DNA of 64,000 nt from Natrinema marinum. Its GTDB lineage: Archaea; Halobacteriota; Halobacteria; Halobacteriales; Natrialbaceae. The translations under genes were made by a program, and so were the position numbers. Under the pieces are notes generated by a model. It made no database searches and was not told the origin of the DNA. It worked only from the letters and a program-made list of their open reading frames with translations. Location: positions 558,001-622,000 of the forward strand of contig NZ_CP100763.1 of the NCBI RefSeq assembly GCF_024296685.1. The letters are read 5' to 3'. Below, piece after piece: positions 49,645-58,633 of the stretch. Positions within the stretch are counted from its first letter, which is position 1. Every line of letters starts with the position of its first letter.

Positions 49645-52176
49645 CTACGCCTTCGCCTGCCAGCTCCGGACGCGATCGGCGCTGATACCGTCGACATCGT
49701 CCGCGACCGCGTCGGGATCGGCCTCGGTCAGATCCTCGAGGTCCTCGATCCCCGCCTTGGCGAGCTTCTCGACGGTCTTGGCCCCGACGCCGTCGAGTGC
49801 CTCGAGGTCCGAGCCCGATTCGCTCTCGCGGGCTTGGAACTCCTGATAGTTGCAGATCGGGCAGCCGAGTTCCCAGGGGTCGTCGCCGCTGTGGACGACG
49901 AGCTCGGGCAGGTCGTGTTCGTCGCAGTACTCGTCGGTGACTTCGATGTCGCCCCGGCGGGGCAGCGGCAGCGAGTACTCGCAGTCGGGATAGCGCGTAC
50001 AGCCGACGAGTCGGGAGCCGCTCTGGAGCGTTTTCACGGCGAGTTCGCCGCCGTGTTCGTCCCCGCAGTCGGGGCAGTCGCCGATGACCGGCCCCTCACC
50101 GGCGTCTTCTGCCTTACAGAGCGGACAGCCGTGGACGAACGTCTGCCGGCCCGCGAGCATCTTGACCTCGTTCAAGCCGTGGTCCTCGCACTCGTCCTCG
50201 AGGATCAGCGGCTTACCGGTCGAGGGCAGCGGCAGGGTGTACTCGCAGTCGGGATAGCCGTCACAGCCGATGAAATAGGAACCGTGGCGGCTCCGGCGCA
50301 CGAGCAGGTCCTCGCCGCACTCGGGACACGGTCCGAGTCGCTTGTCGTCTTTCAGCGACTTGCGGAGGTGATCGCCGATCTCCTCGCGCGAGTCGGCGAG
50401 GCTCGCGAAGATCTCCTCTAACATCTCGCGGGACTCGTCGGTCACGTCCGAGAGGTCGGCCTCGCCGCTGGCGATGGCGTCCATGTCGGCCTCGAGTTGG
50501 GCCGTCATCTCCTCGCTGACGACGCGATCGGCGTAGTTCTCGGCCGCGTCGACGACGGCCATCGCGAGCTTCGTCGGGCGCGGCGGATCGCTCTCGATGT
50601 AGCCCCGGTCGTAGAGCTTCTCTAGGGTGTTGTGTCGGGTCGACTTCGTGCCGATCCCCATCTCCTCCATGGTCTCGATGAGCCGGGACTGGCCGTATCT
50701 GCGCGGCGGCTGGGTCTGCTTGGCCTCGAGTTCGACGTCCGAAAGCGTCAGTTCCTCGCCCTCGTCGACGTCGGGAACGTAGTTCTCCGTCGTGGAGAAG
50801 TACGGGTAGACGTCGTGGTAGCCGGGCTCGACGAGGCGTTTCCCGTTGGCCTTGAGTCGGTAATCGTCGACCTCGGCGACGACCTTGAGGTGTTCCCACT
50901 TCGCGGCGTCGGCGACGGTCGCGTAGAACCGGCGGACGACGAGTTCGAACACGTCCCACTCGTCGTCGCTCACGTCGCCGCGGGAGGGGATCTCGCCGGT
51001 CGGGTGGATCGGCGGGTGGTCGGTCGTCTCCTCGTCGCCCTCGGTGGGGACGATCTCGTCGGCCTCGAGCAACGATTCGGCCGATTCGCCGAGCGTGGTG
51101 TGGCCGACGAAGTCATCGAGCAGTTCCTCGGGATCGAGGTCGTCGGGGTAGACGGTGTTGTCGGTCCGCGGGTAGGTGATGTAGCCGGCCGTGTAGAGGT
51201 CCTCGGCGATCGACATCGCTCGTTTGGCGGAGTAGCCGATCGCGCTGGCCGCGCGGATGAACTGGGTCGTGTTGAACGGGGTCGGCGGCGTATCGGTGCG
51301 CGTTCGCCGGTTAACGTCGACGACGGTCGCACTGTCGCGCTCGGCGAGCGTCTCGTAGACCTCCTCGGCGACCGCTTCCTCCCAGACCCGCTCGGCTTCG
51401 TTGTCGTCCTCGTCGCGGTAGAAGTACTGGGCCTCGAAGGGAGTGGAATCGTCTCGCGGTTGGTCACCGCTCGACGTTTCCGAGGCGCGTCGCGCCTCGC
51501 TCTTCGCGAGGTCCGCGAACAGCTCCCAGTAGTCTTCGGGATCGAAGGCCTCGATCTCGCGCTCGCGGTCGACGATGAGCTTCAGCGTCGGCGATTGCAC
51601 CCGGCCGACGGAGATGAAGTCGTTGCCCAGTTGGCCCGCGGACAGCGAGAGGAAGCGCGTGAGCGCGGCCCCCCAGACGAGGTCGATGATCTGGCGCGCT
51701 TCGCCCGCCGCCGCGAGGTCGAAGTCAAGGTCGTCGGGCTCGTCGAACGCGTTCTGGACCTCGTTTTCCGTGATCGAGGAAAAGCGCACGCGCCGAATGG
51801 GAACGTCTTCGTCGACCTCGCGGACGATGTCGTGGGCCTCCTTGCCGATCAGTTCGCCCTCGCGGTCGTAGTCCGTCGCGATCGTGACCCGTTCGGCGCG
51901 ACGCGCCAGCAGCCGCAGCGTCGCGACGATGTTCTCCTGGGTCGCCGTCTTCTCGACGCTCGCGTCGATCAACTCGACCGGCTCGACGTCGCGCCAGTCG
52001 GAGTACTCCGAGGGGAAGTCGACGCCGACGACGTGGCCCGACAGCCCCACGCAGCGCTTGCCGCCCCACTCGTAGACGTTGACGCCGTTCTCGCGGCTCG
52101 AGTCGTACGTGCCGCCGCTCAGGATATCGGCGATCCGGCGGGCCGCGTTGTCCTTCTCGGTGATTATCAGCTCCAC
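49645..52176 (-). CDS. topA: DNA topoisomerase I (type IA)
   Basis: 843 residues from a GTG at 52176, preceded by a strong ribosome site. Relaxes negative supercoils by single-strand passage. TOPRIM metal site at ATDYDREGE (Asp102, Asp104, Glu106), catalytic Tyr335 (AGYITYPRTDN). The C-terminal third has several zinc-ribbon modules: CPECGEDLLV...CDGYPDCEY, CPLCK...CPDCGDEHGG...CTRYPDCEYS, and CDEHD...CPICNY. These are followed by a helix-hairpin-helix pair (LEALDGVGAKTVEKLAKAGIEDLEDL). Length and order match archaeal TopA. It is in line with the HEAT/propeller gene downstream (204 bp apart). Confidence 0.95.
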   Translation of the reverse strand: MELIITEKDNAARRIADILSGGTYDSSRENGVNVYEWGGKRCVGLSGHVVGVDFPSEYSDWRDVEPVELIDASVEKTATQENIVATLRLLARRAERVTIATDYDREGELIGKEAHDIVREVDEDVPIRRVRFSSITENEVQNAFDEPDDLDFDLAAAGEARQIIDLVWGAALTRFLSLSAGQLGNDFISVGRVQSPTLKLIVDREREIEAFDPEDYWELFADLAKSEARRASETSSGDQPRDDSTPFEAQYFYRDEDDNEAERVWEEAVAEEVYETLAERDSATVVDVNRRTRTDTPPTPFNTTQFIRAASAIGYSAKRAMSIAEDLYTAGYITYPRTDNTVYPDDLDPEELLDDFVGHTTLGESAESLLEADEIVPTEGDEETTDHPPIHPTGEIPSRGDVSDDEWDVFELVVRRFYATVADAAKWEHLKVVAEVDDYRLKANGKRLVEPGYHDVYPYFSTTENYVPDVDEGEELTLSDVELEAKQTQPPRRYGQSRLIETMEEMGIGTKSTRHNTLEKLYDRGYIESDPPRPTKLAMAVVDAAENYADRVVSEEMTAQLEADMDAIASGEADLSDVTDESREMLEEIFASLADSREEIGDHLRKSLKDDKRLGPCPECGEDLLVRRSRHGSYFIGCDGYPDCEYTLPLPSTGKPLILEDECEDHGLNEVKMLAGRQTFVHGCPLCKAEDAGEGPVIGDCPDCGDEHGGELAVKTLQSGSRLVGCTRYPDCEYSLPLPRRGDIEVTDEYCDEHDLPELVVHSGDDPWELGCPICNYQEFQARESESGSDLEALDGVGAKTVEKLAKAGIEDLEDLTEADPDAVADDVDGISADRVRSWQAKA

Positions 52177-52182
52177 CGCGGT

Positions 52183-52190
52183 TCACCTCC
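52183..52190 (-). promoter_or_regulatory. Shine-Dalgarno site of topA
   Basis: GGAGGTGA on the minus strand, 6 nt before the GTG at 52176, an almost full match to the 16S anti-Shine-Dalgarno end. Few genes in this window have such a site; most look leaderless. It favours GTG as the start. Confidence 0.7.
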
Positions 52191-52411
52191 GGGTCTCGGC
52201 GCGCCCGGCCGCCGTCGCGGACGAGTATCGTTCATCGTCGCCCGGTACGATTGAGCATCTGATAACGCTTTCGCCAAAACCGGCCGACAGCGCGGGTGTG
52301 CGTGCGGTCGGGCGACGCGCGAGCGCGTGCGAGCGAAGCAGTTGTTGTCGTCCCCGGACCGACGACTGGCGACGGGGCCGGAACCGGCAACGGGCCCCGC
52401 GAGCCCATCCC

Positions 52412-52417
52412 TTTTAC
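52412..52417 (+). promoter_or_regulatory. TATA box of the MATE transporter gene
   Basis: TTTTAC within ccttttactg, 33-38 nt before the GTG at 52450. It would give a leader of about 9 nt and favours that start over the ATG at 52486. Confidence 0.4.
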
Positions 52418-52449
52418 TGTGTCTGCCTGAGATTCTCACACGATATTCC

Positions 52450-53946
52450 GTGGCAGCGACGGACCCCGAACGCAAGCGCGTCGACATGACGACGGGGGCG
52501 ATCTCCCCGAACCTCCTCCGCCTCGCGTGGCCGCTGGTCCTGGGAAACCTCCTCCAGACCGTCTACAACCTGGCCGATATGTTCTGGGTCGGGCGCGTGG
52601 GCAGCGACGCCGTCGCCGCCGTCTCGCTGATGTTCCCCCTCTCGTGGCTGTTCGTCTCGACGGCGATGGGAATCACCGCCGCCACCATCGCGCTTGTCTC
52701 CCAGCACGTCGGCGCGGGTGACGACCGGACCGCCGACCGCGTCGTCGCGCAGACGATCCTGCTCACGCTCGCCGTCTCGAGCGCCCTCGCAGTCCTCGGG
52801 TTCGCCGCTCGCCGACCGCTGCTCACGTTGATCGGTGCGCGCGGGCCCGTGTTCGTCGAGGCGTTGGCCTACATCGAGGTGATCTTCCTCGCGCTGCCGT
52901 TCACGTTCCTCTTTTTCGCCTTTCGGGCCTCGCTGCAGGGCGCGGGCGATACGAAGACGGCGATGTGGCTCGTGTTCGTCTCGGCCGGCCTCAACGTCGT
53001 CTTCGATCCCTTCCTCGTCCTCGGCTGGGGGCCGTTTCCCGCGATGGGAACCCGCGGGGCGGCGATCGCCACGTTCCTCTCGCGCGGGCTGGCCACCGCG
53101 GCGGGGATCGCCATCCTGCTGGACGGCCGCTTCGGCGTGCGGCTCCGGGTGGGCGACCTGACGCCCGATCTCGACGTGCAGCGCCGGTTGCTCGAGATCG
53201 GCACGCCCGCCACGCTCGACGGCTGGGCGCGCAGCTTCGCGGCGGTCGCGATGGCCGGCTTCGTCGCGCGATTCGGTGCCGCGCCCACCGCGGCGTTCGG
53301 GATCGGCGTCCGGCTGATGTCGGTGACGTGGGCCGTCGCGGGCGCCGTCGGCCAGGCGACCGCGACCGGCGTCGGCCAGAACCTCGGCGCGGCGACGCCC
53401 GATCGGGCCGCCGCCGTCGCGCGAACGGCCACCGCGGCGACGATGGCCCTCATCTTCGTCGTCGCGGCGGTCCTGTTCGCGTTTCCGGCGGCCGCGATCC
53501 GGATCTTCGTCGCCGACCCCGCCGTGATCGCCGAGGGCGTCGTCTTCCTGCGGATCACGACTCTCTTCTGGGCACCCTTCGCCGGCGTCATGGTCATTCA
53601 GGGCGCGTTCCGCGGGGCCGGCAACACGCGCGAGGCGATGGTGCTCTCGATCCTCTCGCGGTGGGTGTTCCGGTTCCCGCTCGTGGTCGTGCTGGCCTTC
53701 TCCTGGTCCGCGACGATCCCCGTGCTCGGTGTGACCGTCGCCGGCCTCGGCTGGGGCGTCGAGGGGATCTGGTGGGCGCTCGTCTTCGGTATGGTCGCCT
53801 CGTTCGTCGTCGCGATCGCGTGGTTCCGCCTCGGCACCTGGACCGACGTGGTTATCGACGACGAGGGCGCGGCCGACCGCGGAGACCTCGCCCACGGCGA
53901 TCAGCCGGCCAGCAGTGACGGCGACCGGGAGTTCGTCGACGACTGA
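52450..53946 (+). CDS. MATE family efflux transporter
   Basis: 498 residues from the GTG at 52450 (VAATDPERKRVDMTTGAISPNLL), chosen because haloarchaeal MATE proteins usually carry this soluble lead-in and because of the TATA spacing; an ATG at 52486 is the alternative. Twelve hydrophobic helices are visible in two halves, with WPLVLGNLLQTVYNLADMFWVGRVG at the first helix and a related stretch (GTPATLDGWARSFAAVAMAGFVARFGA) opening the second half. Drug/sodium or proton antiport is likely; the substrate is unknown. Alone in its transcript. Confidence 0.9.
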   Translation: MAATDPERKRVDMTTGAISPNLLRLAWPLVLGNLLQTVYNLADMFWVGRVGSDAVAAVSLMFPLSWLFVSTAMGITAATIALVSQHVGAGDDRTADRVVAQTILLTLAVSSALAVLGFAARRPLLTLIGARGPVFVEALAYIEVIFLALPFTFLFFAFRASLQGAGDTKTAMWLVFVSAGLNVVFDPFLVLGWGPFPAMGTRGAAIATFLSRGLATAAGIAILLDGRFGVRLRVGDLTPDLDVQRRLLEIGTPATLDGWARSFAAVAMAGFVARFGAAPTAAFGIGVRLMSVTWAVAGAVGQATATGVGQNLGAATPDRAAAVARTATAATMALIFVVAAVLFAFPAAAIRIFVADPAVIAEGVVFLRITTLFWAPFAGVMVIQGAFRGAGNTREAMVLSILSRWVFRFPLVVVLAFSWSATIPVLGVTVAGLGWGVEGIWWALVFGMVASFVVAIAWFRLGTWTDVVIDDEGAADRGDLAHGDQPASSDGDREFVDD

Positions 53947-54085
53947 CCATTTCGGTCGGAGCTTTGGAGACGGCTCGAGCCGTCGCCGTCCCTCGAGAAC
54001 CCGGTGAGTATCCATCGGCCACCGGCTCCCGAAGCCTATCGTGTCACTCGAGCCAGCGGCCGCGTTCGCTGATGCAAAACGCCGT

Positions 54086-54137
54086 GATGACCTTCACGAA
54101 CGTTGATAACCGTCATCTCAGACCGCAACAGACTTAA
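54086..54137 (+). promoter_or_regulatory. Promoter region of thi4 with inverted repeat
   Basis: GATGAC (54086-54091) and GTCATC (54112-54117) form an inverted repeat with a 20-base centre. A CTTAAC box (54132-54137) lies 28-33 nt before the ATG at 54165. ThiR, encoded 4 kb away, regulates thiamine genes in haloarchaea and could bind here. The arms are short, so this is a candidate only. Confidence 0.35.
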
Positions 54138-54164
54138 CACTACCCGGTGCTACCACCTAGTTGT

Positions 54165-55094
54165 ATGAGCGACTTCGAGCAGTTCAGTCAGGTCGGTGAG
54201 GCAGACGTCACTCGAGCGATCGGACAGGAGTGGACCGAGGAGTTCATGGACTTCTCGGACTCGGACGTGATCATCGTCGGCGGCGGCCCCTCGGGGCTGA
54301 CCGCGGCGAAGGAACTCTCCGAGCGCGGCGTCAAGACGATGGTCGTCGAGAAGAACAACTACCTCGGCGGCGGGTTCTGGCTCGGCGGGTTCCTGATGAA
54401 CAAGGTCACCGTCCGCGACCCCGCCCAGCAAGTTCTCGACGAACTCGACGTATCGTACAAACAGTCCCAGGACAGCGAAGGGCTCTACATCGCGAACGGC
54501 CCCGAAGCCTGTTCCGGGCTGATCAAGGCTGCCTGTGACGCGGGCGCGAAGATGCAGAACATGACCGAGTTCACGGACATCGTTATCCGCGAGGACCACA
54601 AGGTCTCGGGGATCGTGATGAACTGGACGCCGGTCCACGCGCTGCCCCGCGAGATCACCTGCGTCGACCCGATCGCGGTCGAGGCCGATCTGGTCATCGA
54701 CGCCACCGGACACGACGCGATGGCGGTCAAGAAACTCGACGAGCGCGGCGTGCTCGACGCTCCGGGCATCGCTGACGCCGAGGAATCCGCGACGGGGATG
54801 GACCAGACCGGCGACGACAGCTACGGCGCGCCGGGTCACGACTCGCCGGGCCACGACTCGATGTGGGTCGGCAAAAGCGAGGACGCGGTCGTCGAACACA
54901 CAGGGCTGGTCCACGACGGCCTCATCGCCACCGGGATGGCGACCGCGACGACCTACGGCCTCCCGCGGATGGGGCCGACGTTCGGTGCCATGCTCGTCTC
55001 CGGCAAGCGCGCCGCCCAGGTCGCACTCGACGAACTCGAGGTCGACGCCGACCCCGTCGAGTTGACCTCGCGTGCCGCACCGGCTGACGACTGA
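54165..55094 (+). CDS. thi4: Thiamine thiazole synthase (suicide-type)
   Basis: 309 residues. Makes the thiazole moiety of thiamine from NAD, glycine and a sulfur. FAD/NAD loop [17 protein letters not shown] (35-51), [16 protein letters not shown], and [21 protein letters not shown] near the end. Cys166 in REITCVDPI sits at the position of the sulfur-donor cysteine of yeast Thi4 and of the haloarchaeal enzyme, where methanogen homologues have His; so this is likely the single-turnover, cysteine-consuming type. The ATG at 54165 has a TATA-like box upstream. The likely regulator ThiR is encoded 4 kb downstream. Confidence 0.93.
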   Translation: MSDFEQFSQVGEADVTRAIGQEWTEEFMDFSDSDVIIVGGGPSGLTAAKELSERGVKTMVVEKNNYLGGGFWLGGFLMNKVTVRDPAQQVLDELDVSYKQSQDSEGLYIANGPEACSGLIKAACDAGAKMQNMTEFTDIVIREDHKVSGIVMNWTPVHALPREITCVDPIAVEADLVIDATGHDAMAVKKLDERGVLDAPGIADAEESATGMDQTGDDSYGAPGHDSPGHDSMWVGKSEDAVVEHTGLVHDGLIATGMATATTYGLPRMGPTFGAMLVSGKRAAQVALDELEVDADPVELTSRAAPADD

Positions 55095-55162
55095 CCGGCC
55101 CGCAGTCATCCCCGCTTCTGACCACTCACATCCCAGTCGCACCGGGCCGTCGCCGTCGGCGG

Positions 55163-56719
55163 TTACTCGCCGATCGGCGAGTCGGCGGCCCGTTGCCGAA
55201 GGTCCCTCGCGTCACGCGGAAGCAGGTGGCCGCGCGTGACAGCCGCCACACTCGCCGATCTGATCGCCGTGACGTAGGCGTCGTGGGACGGGTAGAGCCG
55301 ATCGAGCGTCGCCGCGTCGAAGCGGTCGGTCCGGCCGGTCAGGTCGCAGCTCGCGGCGTCGTAGGTCGCCACCGGCACGTCCAGCGGTGGGAGTCGGAGG
55401 CCGCCCTCAGCGTTACCAAAGTAGTCGCGCTCGAGGGTCACGCTCCCGTCCTCGATAGTGCGCTCGATGCGGTCGGCGCGGGGCGGCCGGTCGCCGCGCG
55501 TGACCCACTCCCGGAGCTGTTCGAGGGCGGCCCGCCAGGCGTACCGCGCCGGGAAGTAGTTGTAGCCACACTCGCCGTAGGTGCCGTCTGGCTGCTGGCC
55601 GTAGTCGCCGGCTGCCTCGGGGTCCCAGTTCGGCTCGAGGCCCCGGAAGTCCCGCCGGCGGACTGCCTCGGTCCACCGCCTGAGCCAGTTGTTCACGTGC
55701 GAAGCCCCCGCGACCTCCCAGAGCACGAAGTAGGCCTCGTCGTCGCGAGGCCCGATGGATATCTCGTCGAGGCGGAGCCCCGATGTCGGGATGTCGATCT
55801 CCGGCGTATCGCCGTCCTGTGGGATATCCCCGAAGCCGCCGGCCTCGTCCTCGCTGTTGAACCACAGGATCGGAGCCTGATCGGTCCGGGCCGTCGTGAG
55901 CGGGCTCCCTGCGGGCAGGAACCCGTCAACGACGCCGTACGCCGGCGCGGCCAGATTGATGTACCGCAGCAGGAAGAATGCCGACTGTGAGTGGCCGGTC
56001 GCCAGAGCGTGTTCGGGCCGGAGCGGTCCCATCGGATCGGTCTCGGTGCTCCAGCGATCCCAGCCGCGGGGCTTGAGCGCAGTGATCGCTTGGGCGAAGA
56101 TGTCGAGCGCGTATTGATCCCCGGGGTGGTGGAGGCTCCCATACCGTTCGGGGTCCCAGCTCACCAGGTCTCGATCGGTCTGGGAGTCGTCGACGCCGAC
56201 TTTCTGAGCCGAGACGAGCGCGACGGCGGTCCCGTTGCGCATCAGCGAGTCGTAGGCGTTCGGCCAAGCGACGGGCGCGTCCATCTGCGTGCTGACGTTC
56301 AGCCACTCGACGGTGACGGTGCCGTTGAAATCACTGCGACGTTTCGGTCGATAGACGAGGACGCGCGTCTTGTACTCGCTCGTCTTCCCCGCCTGTTCCC
56401 CGTCGGCGAAGGAGTCGTCGTGACGCGCTTCGCCCGAGATGAAGTACTCCTCTTCGACGTAGCCGTACGAGTCGAGGTCGTGGGGCGCCGCGAGCAGCGG
56501 TCCCCCGGTCTGACTCCCGCCGTCGATCGGCCCCTCGACGGTCGGACTCGAGACCGACGACGAGAGCGTGGCGCTCACCGCCGTACTCCCGACGCCCGTC
56601 GCCGCCAATCCCGTTACGCTTCCGAGAACGGCCCGCCTGGAAACTCCGCTTTCGGCGCTCCGCACGGTCGATCGGTCGCTCGAGGCGATTCGGTTGATAT
56701 CGTTCGTGTCGTCTGCCAT
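55163..56719 (-). CDS. Tat-exported alpha/beta hydrolase
   Basis: 518 residues from the ATG at 56719. The signal VSRRAVLGSVTGLAATGVGS (about 27-46) is twin-arginine type, preceded by 26 acidic residues. The body has the nucleophile elbow GHSQS at about 240-244 in HALATGHSQSAFFLLRYINLAAPAYGVVDG, quoted in part, plus ATGVGSTAVS-type linker. The pattern resembles the large alpha/beta hydrolase group sometimes called Abhydrolase_10. It may hydrolyse esters, polyesters or lactones outside the cell. A TATA-like box (AATATC, minus strand) lies about 28-33 nt upstream. Substrate unknown. Confidence 0.83.
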   Translation of the reverse strand: MADDTNDINRIASSDRSTVRSAESGVSRRAVLGSVTGLAATGVGSTAVSATLSSSVSSPTVEGPIDGGSQTGGPLLAAPHDLDSYGYVEEEYFISGEARHDDSFADGEQAGKTSEYKTRVLVYRPKRRSDFNGTVTVEWLNVSTQMDAPVAWPNAYDSLMRNGTAVALVSAQKVGVDDSQTDRDLVSWDPERYGSLHHPGDQYALDIFAQAITALKPRGWDRWSTETDPMGPLRPEHALATGHSQSAFFLLRYINLAAPAYGVVDGFLPAGSPLTTARTDQAPILWFNSEDEAGGFGDIPQDGDTPEIDIPTSGLRLDEISIGPRDDEAYFVLWEVAGASHVNNWLRRWTEAVRRRDFRGLEPNWDPEAAGDYGQQPDGTYGECGYNYFPARYAWRAALEQLREWVTRGDRPPRADRIERTIEDGSVTLERDYFGNAEGGLRLPPLDVPVATYDAASCDLTGRTDRFDAATLDRLYPSHDAYVTAIRSASVAAVTRGHLLPRDARDLRQRAADSPIGE

Positions 56720-57023
56720 GATTCGACCTGTCGTATCACGATCGGGGATATTGGCGTGTTGATTGTAGTCTAATTTGTAACTATCAAAAGTAATTTACAA
56801 AATGGATAATGATGTAAAGTATACTGGTGTGAACTGAGCATGTTTTTAATAGGGGCGCTGGTGAGCGGCCTCGTGTCCGTGGGAGGTCGGGCCAGCCAAC
56901 CGACGCCGTCCACTCCGGGTTCCTCGATCCGGGAGCCAATCGAATCGGGGGTTCGATTACCGCGGACCGTGCCCGGCAGCGGTGACCGTAAACGTTTCAC
57001 CCGGTGGTACCACGTCTTCGTAC
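56720..57023. other. 304-bp AT-rich gap with promoter elements, no gene
   Basis: Holds the minus-strand TATA-like box of the hydrolase (about 56747-56752), then an AT-rich stretch with an inverted repeat TTTGTAA (56774-56780) / TTACAAA (56795-56801). Further on, a GGTGA/TCACC inverted repeat (56981-57001, aaacgttt at the centre) lies 23-43 nt before the ATG at 57024. No open frame with normal composition is visible. Confidence 0.5.
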
Positions 57024-57797
57024 ATGGTCGAGCGAGTCATCTGCTACCGCGCGCCGTCGACCGTCGCCGAGATCGACGGGGTCGCCGACTGGCTGCGGGC
57101 GCGGGTCGACGCCAACGTGAGCGTTCGGGACCGGTTCCTCGAGGTCCATCGCACGGACAACCTCGCCGAGCGCTTCGCCGAGGCCCGCGTGCCGTCGCCC
57201 TACGAGCGCGAGACCGGCAACACGATGCTGGGCACGATCCGCTACGAGGAGCGCGCCCTCGAGCACCCCGAACGCGAGGGCGGCGTCCTCTACGACGGCG
57301 TGGCGGTCCAGCGCGCGCTCAACGCCGCGCTGCCCGACGAAGAACGGGACCTCGAGACGCTGCACGTGGCGATCCTCGATCGCGCGATCGGGACGTGGGG
57401 CGACCACGACGGCCGCTGGCACAAGCGCGTACACGTCCTCGGCCAGCCGGCACTGGTTTCGGTGCCCGGCCTCTACGAGGCTCCTGCGAAGCCCGAGGCG
57501 TACTACAAGGAAAAGCAACGCCACGCACTGGTGTCGGGCGACGCACCGCCGCGGGAAGTCCTCGAGAATCAGGTCGAGGGCGACTTTCTGGTCGCCGACG
57601 ATCCGCGGACCACCGACGCGCTGAAAGGGTACGCGCTGCAGGCCTACCACTACCTCGAGACCGGCGAACCCTTCTGCGATCGGGAGTGCTGTCGGCTCTT
57701 CAACGCCCACTACCACGAGGACCTGATCGACGCACAACTGCGCGAGCCGGCGTTCTGCAGCGAGCACGCGCCAGTATATAGTGGGTCTGACCGTTGA
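57024..57797 (+). CDS. Conserved archaeal protein, possible metallopeptidase-like, unassigned
   Basis: 257 residues from the ATG at 57024 (VERVICYRAPSTVAEIDGVADWL). It resembles a conserved haloarchaeal family I recall only vaguely as a DUF; I do not assign a function. Features: an N-terminal alpha/beta region, DDERDLETLHVAILDRAIGTWGDHDGRWHKRVH-like motif (here DEERDLETLHVAILDR and WHKRVHVLGQPALVSVPGLYEAPAKPEAYY, quoted in part), and a C-terminal CDRECCRLFNAHYHEDLIDAQLREP with Cys and His that could bind metal (Cys, CC, HxH). The Cys/His cluster suggests a zinc or iron site. Function unknown. Confidence 0.75.
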   Translation: MVERVICYRAPSTVAEIDGVADWLRARVDANVSVRDRFLEVHRTDNLAERFAEARVPSPYERETGNTMLGTIRYEERALEHPEREGGVLYDGVAVQRALNAALPDEERDLETLHVAILDRAIGTWGDHDGRWHKRVHVLGQPALVSVPGLYEAPAKPEAYYKEKQRHALVSGDAPPREVLENQVEGDFLVADDPRTTDALKGYALQAYHYLETGEPFCDRECCRLFNAHYHEDLIDAQLREPAFCSEHAPVYSGSDR

Positions 57798-57927
57798 CGC
57801 TCGGCACGGCCTCGAGAAGCGAGCGAATCGGCGTTCTCCTGCCTGCCTCGAGTGGTGTCCATCTCGAGGAGTGTATTCCAACGGAATCGGTGCGCACTTT
57901 TGTCCCAGCCGTCTTCGACAACGCACA

Positions 57928-58338
57928 ATGAGTGCCGAGTTTACCGTCGACGTGCCCGTTCGGTTTCGCGATCTAGATCCGATGAACCACGTCAACCACG
58001 CCGTCTACGCGAGCTACCTCGAGGCCGGCCGGACCGCCTACCTTCGCGACGTGGTCGGTCTCGAGCCCGAGGAGATCTCCTTCGTTATCGTCGACCTCCA
58101 CCTCTCCTACGAGCGGCCGATCACCCAGGGCGACGAGCCGACGGTCGCGCTCTCGGTGAGCCGGCTCGGCGACTCGAGTTGCACGATGGCCTACGAGATC
58201 CGCGCCGACGGCGACGTGGCGGCGACGGCCGAGACGACGATCGTCCACATCGACTCCGAGACGGAGCGGCCGAGCCCGATCCCCGACGCGATGGCCGAGC
58301 GAATCCGGGAGTACGAGGGGCTCGAGGCCGCTGCGTAG
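57928..58338 (+). CDS. 4HBT-family acyl-CoA thioesterase (YbgC-like)
   Basis: 136 residues from the ATG at 57928. The hotdog fold is clear: VDVPVRFRDLDPMNHVNHAVYASYLEAGRTAYLRDVVGL with catalytic Asp in RDLDPMNHVNH (His/Asp), and LSYERPITQGDE. Such proteins hydrolyse acyl-CoA or 4-hydroxybenzoyl-CoA-type thioesters in the cytoplasm. Substrate unknown. It follows the previous gene by 130 bp, with a TATA-like element (acttttgtcc) about 30 nt upstream. Confidence 0.9.
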   Translation: MSAEFTVDVPVRFRDLDPMNHVNHAVYASYLEAGRTAYLRDVVGLEPEEISFVIVDLHLSYERPITQGDEPTVALSVSRLGDSSCTMAYEIRADGDVAATAETTIVHIDSETERPSPIPDAMAERIREYEGLEAAA

Positions 58339-58633
58339 TCATTCTATGGGCACGGTCCGGTGGCGTTCGGTCCGTCTCCATCTCGAGGGCGTAATCGGTA
58401 GTTGATATACTGAACCACAGCGCTAAACGAGAGAAGAAGAGACAAAGCGTCCTGCTATCGTGGGCACGAGGGATCGCCGCCCCCTCCCCAGCCGATTCGC
58501 TCGTTCCCTTCGGTCACTCGCTCATCCCTCGCGCGTTGTCGAGCGGACGGTTCGCCGTCGGCGAACCGTCGCACAGCACACGCCACCGCGGGCAAAATAG
58601 TCGGGCTACCGCGAGACTGGGCCTCACGTAGCA
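58339..58633. other. 295-bp gap with a perfect long hairpin, no gene
   Basis: Includes a short AT-rich patch (about 58400-58425), then a stretch of gattcgctcgttcccttcgg-like sequence (the family of GAGCGA-type repeats common between haloarchaeal genes). At 58546-58570 there is a perfect inverted repeat with 11-base arms (GACGGTTCGCC and GGCGAACCGTC) around a 3-base loop. It may end transcription of both flanking genes, which converge here. The open frame across the gap has shadow-like composition. Confidence 0.5.
58546..58570. terminator. Perfect 11-bp inverted repeat between convergent genes
   Basis: Arms at 58546-58556 and 58560-58570 with a GTC loop. Convergent gene ends lie on either side (58338 and 58634). 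It is not followed by a T-tract, so it may be a bidirectional processing hairpin rather than a classical terminator. Confidence 0.4.
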
